Part shown: positions 35,378 through 40,382 of the stretch, piece by piece | Numbering within the stretch: position 1 is the first letter of the stretch | Layout: each line of letters starts with the position of its first letter | NCBI GenBank assembly: GCA_020201525.1 | Contig: JAIVGO010000102.1 | Span: 1-40,382 of the forward strand | DNA length: 40,382 nt | DNA from: Actinomycetota bacterium | GTDB lineage: Bacteria; Actinomycetota; AC-67 | Direction: 5' to 3' | The notes under the pieces: generated by a model | Seen by the model: the letters and a program-made list of their open reading frames with translations, nothing else | Databases searched by the model: none | What the model was told of the DNA's origin: nothing | Made by a program: the position numbers and the translations under genes

Positions 35378-35551
35378 ATGTCGCCGGCTCGACAAAAAGC
35401 AGGTAAGCGTTACGTACGTCGCGATGCCAAGGGGCAATTCACGGAAGACCAAGTGGGCATCGGCAAGTCGCTCGCCGCCGATCGCCGCCAGAGCGCGAAA
35501 ACGGTCGCGAAGAAGGGTCAAGGCGACCGCGGGGATCAGCGGAAGAGCTAG
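35378..35551 (+). CDS. Small conserved basic protein, 57 residues
   Basis: Reads MSPARQKAGKRYVRRDAKGQ then FTEDQVGIGKSLAADRRQSA then KTVAKKGQGDRGDQRKS. It is very basic and has no Cys or membrane segment. The YVRRDAKGQFTE and VGIGKSLAADRR parts and the GQGDRGD tail match a small protein that I have seen in many bacteria without a known function. AAAGGAG precedes the ATG at a good distance, so it is real. It ends 13 bases before the convergent J-domain gene. Confidence 0.75.
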   Translation: MSPARQKAGKRYVRRDAKGQFTEDQVGIGKSLAADRRQSAKTVAKKGQGDRGDQRKS

Positions 35552-35564
35552 ACAGAAATCGAGT

Positions 35565-36110
35565 TTAGTCTTTCTTGCGGGGGACCAGCGGCGACTTTTC
35601 GCCGCGCCGCGCCGAATCGAGCCTTTGGGCGAACTCAGACGGCGGTTTCGACGCCGGCTTGGACTCTTCTTCGAGGACCTCCGGCTCTTGGGTCGTGTCC
35701 GGTCCGGCCGACTTACCGCGAATCATCGCTTCGATCTCGGCCTCGAGCGCCATGCGCTCGCGGGCCAGCCGCTCGGCCTCTTCCCAGCGGCGCCACCGCT
35801 CGCGGTCCCGCGCCTCCGCTGCTTGTCGTTCCTCCATTGCACGGCGGTAATGCTCGGCTCGCTCGTGCAACTCCTCTTTGCTAATGCCTTTCGGGGCCGC
35901 GATCCGCTCGACCTTCGTAACGTCGCGCAGGGCCTCATAGGCGACGGAAGCGTCCTTCATGCGTCGCTCTGCTTCCGAGCGCACGTCCTCGGGCATACCG
36001 ACAAATCGGTCCGGGTGATAAATGCGCGCGAGACGAAGGAATGCAGCGCGAATGGCCCGGCCGTCGTCGGTCGGTGCGATACCGAGGGTTTCGAACGCTT
36101 CTTCGAACAT
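35565..36110 (-). CDS. J-domain (DnaJ-like) protein
   Basis: A 181-residue protein with an N-terminal J domain (residues 2-60): AFETLGIAPTDDGRAIRAAF, then LARIYHPDRF with the HPD tripeptide that stimulates Hsp70 ATPase. A long charged helix follows (EELHERAEHYRRAMEERQ and neighbours, about residues 75-130), probably a coiled coil, and then a Pro/Ser/Lys-rich tail. It lacks the Gly/Phe and zinc domains of DnaJ, so it is a specialised co-chaperone. ATG 36110 has AGGGAG close upstream; a longer reading to 36248 is rejected because the J domain starts at once. Confidence 0.85.
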   Translation of the reverse strand: MFEEAFETLGIAPTDDGRAIRAAFLRLARIYHPDRFVGMPEDVRSEAERRMKDASVAYEALRDVTKVERIAAPKGISKEELHERAEHYRRAMEERQAAEARDRERWRRWEEAERLARERMALEAEIEAMIRGKSAGPDTTQEPEVLEEESKPASKPPSEFAQRLDSARRGEKSPLVPRKKD

Positions 36111-36231
36111 GCTCTCCCTGACTCTCGGCGCGTTTGCGCAGCGCTTGACCCTCATGATGGGCCATTTCCGGGACGCGTTCCAGTAGTGAAGAAATTGAGG
36201 ACGTTTGTCGCCCGTCAGGCGGGTCGCGGGT

Positions 36232-37257
36232 CTATCGCTCTGCGACAATCATCGTGGAACCCGTCGCAGTGGCGACCATTTTGCCGTCGGCGCCGAAGAC
36301 CTCGGCGCTTGCGACGGCAATCGTTCGCCCGCGGTGCAAAACGGTACCAATCGCCCGGAGCTCTCCGCCCGGGTTGACCGGACGCAGGAAGTTCACTTTC
36401 ACATCGACCGGACGATACGCGCTGCCCACCTCGAGCGTCGAGGTGACGGCGGTTGCGAGCGCCGCGTGCCCGAGCATCGCGATTGCGCCTCCTTGCACCG
36501 TCCGCAACGGGCTCGTGAGCCATTCGCTCGCAGGCATCGTGAAGGTTGCCGCGCCCTCTCGAACCTCTTGAAGGGTCATGCCGGTCAAATAGTGGATCGG
36601 GGGTGGCGGTAGCTCGCCGTCGACTTGGCGGCGCAAGATCTCGATGCCCGACATCCTCTTCCAGTCTTCCCAGGGAATCGCGCTTTTCGGCGCCGGCCGT
36701 TCATGGGGGTCGAGCGTGTCGTACGCGGGCGCGACGTAGGGTTGCATGTCGTCCGGAGGAGTCAGGCCCTCGATCGCAGGAAACACGTAACACGTCGAGG
36801 TGCCGTGCGCTACGGGACGCCCGTTGTCGTCTTCGATCCAGGCGCCGGACAAGGCAAGCGGCCGGCCGTCGTGCAACGACCCCCCGGTCGCTCGCAACGT
36901 TCCACCTGCCGGGCACGGCGCAAGAAACGTCATCGAGAGCTCCGCGGTGGTGTACGGCGTCGCAGGGGGTAAAGCGATTTGCACCCCGCAGCCGAGTGCC
37001 GCGTCGGCGAGCATCAAGAGCGTCCCGACGGAAACCTGGCCTTGCGACGACAGGAACCATTCAGATGCCGGCATCGTAAAAACGACGTGTTCCTTCGACG
37101 CCTCGGTCAGCCATAAGCCGATGAGATGCGACATCGGCGGCCGGGGCCCGAAACCCTCGACGCCCTTCTGCAAGCTCTCCACACCGGAAAAGCCGAGCAC
37201 ACGTGGATCCGGATAGTCCCCGCGAAAGGGCTCGCGCCAAATCTGCGCCGGCTCCAT
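36232..37257 (-). CDS. Tandem hotdog thioesterase (PaaI-like)
   Basis: A 341-residue protein of two hotdog domains. Each half has the same phrase, FTMPASEW, followed by a helix with a short turn (GTLLMLADAALGCGV in the first half, GGAIAMLGHAALATAV in the second). The halves must come from a duplication. The family splits acyl-CoA thioesters. It lies 7 bases after the dehydrogenase gene and shares its mRNA. No clear ribosome site precedes the ATG at 37257. Confidence 0.85.
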   Translation of the reverse strand: MEPAQIWREPFRGDYPDPRVLGFSGVESLQKGVEGFGPRPPMSHLIGLWLTEASKEHVVFTMPASEWFLSSQGQVSVGTLLMLADAALGCGVQIALPPATPYTTAELSMTFLAPCPAGGTLRATGGSLHDGRPLALSGAWIEDDNGRPVAHGTSTCYVFPAIEGLTPPDDMQPYVAPAYDTLDPHERPAPKSAIPWEDWKRMSGIEILRRQVDGELPPPPIHYLTGMTLQEVREGAATFTMPASEWLTSPLRTVQGGAIAMLGHAALATAVTSTLEVGSAYRPVDVKVNFLRPVNPGGELRAIGTVLHRGRTIAVASAEVFGADGKMVATATGSTMIVAER

Positions 37258-37264
37258 GACTGCG

Positions 37265-38128
37265 TTATGGCCCGTTTTCGCCGGCGAGCAAGATGTGTTG
37301 GAGGATTGCGGAGTAGTCGCGGTCGCCGAGACCGGCGTCGACGGCGTCGGCAAACCACGTCTGCGCGGCGCGGGCGAGGCGCACATCCGCACCGGCATCC
37401 GACGCGGCATCGAGGATGAGTCCGATGTCCTTCCGAGCGAGCGACATGTGGAACCGGACGGGAAATTCACCGGACTCAACCGGCGTGCGGCGACGCTGGG
37501 CCTGCGCGGCCAGCGGTGTCGAAGCGAGAACGTCGAAGACTGCACCGCTATCGAGGCCTAGATGCTTGCCGAGCTCAAGCGCCTCCCCGAGTATCCCCAA
37601 GGTGCCGAAGAGCGTCGAATTTGCGACGAGCTTCGCGGCCGAGCCGCTTCCCACCCCGCCGACGCGCACGGGTGATCCGAGCACGGACAGAAGCGGCGAC
37701 CACGTTTCGAACGATTGGGGCGTCGCACCGACAAAGACGCGAAGCGAACCTGATTCGGCTTCGGAAACGCTCCCGAGCACCGGAGAGTCGAGCAATTCCG
37801 TGCCGGACGCGAGCTTCGATTGCAACCGGGTAATGGCAGACGGCCCCACGGTCGACATCTGAATGATCGTCGTCGCGCCGTCGAGAACACCGTCGCCGTC
37901 TTCGGTGACGCTTTGAAGCGCAGCCGGATCCGAAACCATCGTGATTACCGCGCCGGCGCGACGCGCTGCATCAGCGGGGCTCGTCGCCGCGATCGCGCCT
38001 GCATCGACGAGCGGCTTCATCTTTTCCGCCGTCCGGTTCCACACCGTCACGTCGTATCCGGCGTCGAGCAAGCGCTGCGCGATAGGCCGCCCCATCAAGC
38101 CGGTTCCGATCACCGCTACCGAGGGCAT
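37265..38128 (-). CDS. NAD(P)-dependent beta-hydroxyacid dehydrogenase
   Basis: A 287-residue enzyme of the 3-hydroxyisobutyrate dehydrogenase/GLYR family. GTGLMGRPIAQRLL near residues 8-21 is the nucleotide site, STVGPS near 92-97 the substrate site, and Lys in AAKLVANS near 168 is the catalytic base. It oxidises a short hydroxyacid or reduces a semialdehyde. It is followed by the thioesterase after 7 bases. The ATG at 38128 is 5 bases after a GATAAT box and has no ribosome site. Confidence 0.93.
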   Translation of the reverse strand: MPSVAVIGTGLMGRPIAQRLLDAGYDVTVWNRTAEKMKPLVDAGAIAATSPADAARRAGAVITMVSDPAALQSVTEDGDGVLDGATTIIQMSTVGPSAITRLQSKLASGTELLDSPVLGSVSEAESGSLRVFVGATPQSFETWSPLLSVLGSPVRVGGVGSGSAAKLVANSTLFGTLGILGEALELGKHLGLDSGAVFDVLASTPLAAQAQRRRTPVESGEFPVRFHMSLARKDIGLILDAASDAGADVRLARAAQTWFADAVDAGLGDRDYSAILQHILLAGENGP

Positions 38129-38133
38129 GGGGC

Positions 38134-38139
38134 ATTATC
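38134..38139 (-). promoter_or_regulatory. -10 box (GATAAT) of a probable leaderless promoter
   Basis: GATAAT on the minus strand, 5 bases before the ATG at 38128, within a TG-extended context (GGTGATAAT). Confidence 0.4.
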
Positions 38140-38168
38140 ACCTGCCTCGGGACAATGACGACGTGGCG

Positions 38169-38934
38169 TTAGTGCGTGGACCAGGCCTGGAGAAACGCGA
38201 GCGTCATTTCTGCGGCGTTGTCGGCCGCGAGCTGCCGGTAGTAGAAGAACTGAAACGGAAAGCCCGGCAAGTGCAGCGGGTCGCCGAGCCCGTCGGACAG
38301 GGCGCGGAAAGCAATGAACGGAATCGTGTTGGCGTTGGCAACCTGGGCCACCGCTGCGGTTTCCATGTCCGTCCACAAGTATCTGCGGCGGATTCGTGAC
38401 CTCAACCGTCGTCGCGGCGCGGGGGTCGATACCGACGCACGCTGGATCACCCGTCGGGACCGCCGAGGCGAGCTGTACCGTGTCCTTGACCGACTTTGCC
38501 GTCGTCATCATCTCGGCATCGACGTTGACCCACGACGTGCCGTCCGTCCACCGCTTCGGAATCGTGACGTCGCCTATCGAGGACATGCCGCCGGACACAC
38601 CCGAAAAGACGATGCCGCTGATGCTCGAGATCGACCCGCACCGGAAATGATGGATGGCCGCCGTCGCCGTTTCGCGGGCGTTGACAAGGCCGATGCCGGT
38701 CAACCCAAGGACCACCTGGTTGCCCCGCAGGTCGCCGGCGTAGAAGGTGTGATTGTCAAATGTGACGACGTCGCCGATCCCGGGATTCTCCTCCGTCAGG
38801 AGCTTGTCGATCTCACCGGGAAATGCCGACAGCACGAGAAGCCGTGAGGTGCAGAGGTCGACGTCCGCGTGAGAGGCGACCGGGGCGCCGGCGAAAGCCA
38901 TCACGATCAGAAAGAGCGAGGCGAGTCGCTTCAT
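38169..38934 (-). pseudogene. Secreted MTA/SAH nucleosidase-like gene, disrupted
   Basis: Two reading frames join to one protein of the phosphorylase/nucleosidase superfamily. The first part starts MKRLASLFLIVMAFAG then APVASHA (signal peptide), and has the family LVLSAFPGEIDKLL and GIVFSGVSGGMSSIGDV. At about 38370-38385 the homology passes to another frame that reads [18 protein letters not shown], the conserved catalytic DMExAA motif, and ends with the TAA at 38169-38171. The stretch of about 30 residues that normally separates the NPP-type segment from DMExAA is missing. So there is both a shortening and a frameshift: a pseudogene or an assembly fault. Confidence 0.75.
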
Positions 38935-39008
38935 GGATCTGACTTCGCCTTCCTCCCCTCGCTTTCCTTCCCGGAGCGTGAATGGTTCGCCGGGCCCCGC
39001 GTGAACCA

Positions 39009-39440
39009 TCAGGCTTTTTGCCCGCCAGGGGGTGAGATGAACCCGAGCTGGACCATGTGACCGAGCATGTCGACGACGTGCCAGTGTTCGGCAAACTTGC
39101 CGTCCTGCACGCGGTAAATATCGATACCGGCTATCGAATACGAGCGCCCGGTCGCCGGCATCCCGGCGAATTCCCCAACGTTTGTTCCGTTGTTCGTCCA
39201 GCGGACGACAACCTTGTCGCCTTCGGCGATGATGTCTTCGAGGGTGAAGTGCGGGTCCATCCCCGTCTTCAGGGCGGTGAATCGATCCCGTGCGCCTTGT
39301 CTTCCGGTTCCCTGTCCGGGAAGTGGGTCGTGCTCGTCGTACTCTTCGACGAACATGTCGTCGATCGCGTCGAGATCCCCTTTGTTCAGGACCTCTTCGT
39401 ACAACCGGCGTGCGAGCTCTTTGTTCTGGGCTGTGGACAT
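39009..39440 (-). CDS. SnoaL-like/ester cyclase family protein
   Basis: A 143-residue NTF2-fold protein. It starts MSTAQNKELARRLYEEVLNK and has the typical GDLDAIDDMFVEEYDEHDPL, VVRWTNNGTNVGEFAG and HWHVVDMLG segments. His and Asp in EHDP and HWHVVD could line the pocket. In the family some members are cyclases, others hydrolases or carriers; the role here is unknown. GAGGAG is 6 bases before the ATG. It follows a close paralogue after 18 bases on the same strand. Confidence 0.85.
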   Translation of the reverse strand: MSTAQNKELARRLYEEVLNKGDLDAIDDMFVEEYDEHDPLPGQGTGRQGARDRFTALKTGMDPHFTLEDIIAEGDKVVVRWTNNGTNVGEFAGMPATGRSYSIAGIDIYRVQDGKFAEHWHVVDMLGHMVQLGFISPPGGQKA

Positions 39441-39458
39441 CGCGTTCTCCTCTCGTCG

Positions 39459-39881
39459 TTAGGCTGCAGGAAGCTGGACAATTCCGAGCTGCGCGAACAA
39501 GGCCAGGCGATCGACGAGATCCCAATGCGCCGCGAGCTTCCCATCACGCAGCCAGTACACCTCGATGCCTGCGATCCTGAACGAGTTCCCCGTCGATCCG
39601 AACCCGCGGTACGTTCCGATGTGCGTTCCCGAGTTCGTCCACCGAACGACGACCTGATCACCTTCACCGATCACGTCTTCGATCTCGACGTGGACGTCCA
39701 GTCCGTCGCGAAGGATCTCGGCACGTTGCCGCAGCCCTTCCACGCCGTCTCCTTGACCCGGGAGCGGGCTGTGCTCGACGAAGTTCCGAACCGCCAGTTC
39801 GGCGACCAGATCGAGGTCGCCCTCGTTCAGCACTTCCTCGATCAACCGCCGCACCACCTCTTTGTTGTGTTCGACCGACAT
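39459..39881 (-). CDS. SnoaL-like/ester cyclase family protein, paralogue
   Basis: A 140-residue NTF2-fold protein. It starts MSVEHNKEVVRRLIEEVLNE and shares with the next gene GDLD, SPLPGQGDGVEGLRQR, DVIGEGDQVVVRWTNSGT and LRDGKLAAHWDLVD. It is the first of the tandem pair. ATG 39881 has AAAGGAGG 5 bases upstream; ATG 39884 is too close. It is divergent from the HTH-ATPase regulator, with a 115-base shared upstream part. Role unknown. Confidence 0.85.
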   Translation of the reverse strand: MSVEHNKEVVRRLIEEVLNEGDLDLVAELAVRNFVEHSPLPGQGDGVEGLRQRAEILRDGLDVHVEIEDVIGEGDQVVVRWTNSGTHIGTYRGFGSTGNSFRIAGIEVYWLRDGKLAAHWDLVDRLALFAQLGIVQLPAA

Positions 39882-39951
39882 CATCTCCTCCTTTCGATCG
39901 CGCGAGCAAGGAAAGGATGCGTCCGCCACGGTTCGAACACCACGAAATCCA

Positions 39952-39973
39952 CTCACCGAGTCGCTCACCGAGT
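39952..39973. repeat. Direct repeat CTCACCGAGT x2, period 12
   Basis: CTCACCGAGT at 39952-39961 and 39964-39973, separated by CG. It lies between the divergent SnoaL-like and HTH-ATPase genes, near the -10-like TAGCAT at 39980-39985. It could be a binding site of the regulator. Confidence 0.45.
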
Positions 39974-39996
39974 TTGAAGTAGCATTCCGTCGACCT

Positions 39997-40382
39997 ATGG
40001 CGTCCGACGATCAGGCCTTCAGTTCCTTGCTCAAGCGACACCGGGCTGCGGCCGGCTTCACACAAGAAGAATTGGCCGAGCGCGCCGGCGTCAGCGCCCG
40101 AACGATCAGTGATGTGGAACGCGGCCTCCGCACCAGCATCTATCGCGATACGGCTATCCGGCTGGCGGACGCGCTCTCACTCGCCGGCGACGAGCGGGCA
40201 CGCTTCGAACGAGATGCGCGCCGCCGTCCCGATCTCACGGAAGCACTCCCCTTTAGGGTCCCTGCGCCACCCACGCGAATCATCGGCCGAGATCGCGAGA
40301 TCGACGCCGCCATCGGCGCGTTGCGTGCATCGGTCAGGCTGCTGACGCTCACCGGACCCGGCGGGATTGGAAAAACGCGGCT
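39997..40382 (+). CDS. XRE-HTH/NB-ARC-type ATPase transcriptional regulator, partial
   Basis: The window stops inside this gene; 128 full codons are visible. The HTH domain is at about residues 8-65: SSLLKRHRAAAGFTQEELAE, then RAGVSARTISDVERGLR. After a linker comes an ATPase domain with IIGRDREIDAAIGAL, then a Walker A loop TGPGGIGKTR. This is the start of the large actinobacterial regulators with an N-terminal HTH and an NB-ARC/AAA part, often followed by TPR repeats. ATG 39997 lies 11 bases after TAGCAT and has no ribosome site. It is divergent from the SnoaL-like pair. Confidence 0.85.
   Translation, partial: MASDDQAFSSLLKRHRAAAGFTQEELAERAGVSARTISDVERGLRTSIYRDTAIRLADALSLAGDERARFERDARRRPDLTEALPFRVPAPPTRIIGRDREIDAAIGALRASVRLLTLTGPGGIGKTR

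Noticed and set aside
36205-36225. CCCG/CGGG hairpin after the thioesterase gene as a terminator
   Set aside because: Only 4 pairs and no T-run; too weak to call.
39925-39945. GGTTCGAAC, like a tRNA T-loop
   Set aside because: No matching acceptor, D or anticodon arm around it.
1-40382. CRISPR array, insertion sequence, prophage or integrase
   Set aside because: No regular repeats, transposase or phage-like proteins were found on either strand.

Overview
The window is high-GC DNA from a bacterium that is most probably an uncultured or poorly known member of the Actinomycetota. The support is an F420-type luciferase-like oxidoreductase, an F420-type PPOX protein, a maleylpyruvate-isomerase/mycothiol-type DinB protein, an LPxTG-anchored protein, two cytochromes P450, frequent GTG starts and several genes that look leaderless. 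I cannot fix the class. No tRNA, rRNA, insertion sequence, phage gene or CRISPR array was seen. About 40 genes are packed tightly, and seven of nine convergent gene pairs have stop codons that overlap, touch or lie within 13 bases of each other.

Layout. 15-4789: an IscA/HesB-like small protein, a secreted protein of unknown function, a PiT phosphate transporter with its DUF47 (PhoU-like) partner, and an ATP-grasp ligase. 4865-9618: ArsC-like protein, a broken sialidase-like gene, quinone oxidoreductase, PPOX protein, SDR and SURF1. 9562-15632 (minus strand): a six-gene run (SDR, F420 LLM oxidoreductase, MDMPI/DinB protein, aldehyde dehydrogenase, APH/ACAD10-type kinase, conserved unknown), tied together by 4-base overlaps or very short gaps except for one 92-base gap. 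It looks like a catabolic operon for a lipid-like or xenobiotic compound; the substrate is unknown. 15750-20788: secreted SMP-30-like beta-propeller, SRPBCC protein, orphan molybdopterin oxidoreductase and DEAD-box RNA helicase. 20785-24649: a cupredoxin with an LPSTG sorting signal, a NUDIX-P450 pair, and an SRPBCC-ArsR operon divergent from a ClpP gene across two copies of a perfect GCAACC-N4-GGTTGC palindrome. 24842-30812: gltB-gltD (glutamate synthase). 31186-35091: GNAT-P450 pair and a large secreted lipase-like protein. 35378-38934: a 57-residue basic protein behind a possible stress-sigma promoter, a J-domain protein, a tandem hotdog thioesterase, a beta-hydroxyacid dehydrogenase and a broken secreted nucleosidase. 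39009-40382: a tandem pair of SnoaL-like proteins divergent from an XRE-HTH/ATPase regulator cut by the window edge.

How the genes fit together. Core functions are nitrogen assimilation (GltBD), phosphate uptake (PiT/DUF47), proteolysis (ClpP), RNA remodelling and cytochrome oxidase assembly (SURF1). Around them lies a large oxidative set (P450s, SDRs, aldehyde dehydrogenase, F420 enzymes, thioesterase) as expected for a soil or sediment actinobacterium that breaks down lipids or aromatic compounds. The most testable new observations are the twin ArsR-type operator shared with clpP, the wall-anchored cupredoxin, the run of leaderless starts, and two exported-protein genes that both appear to have lost an internal segment with a frameshift.
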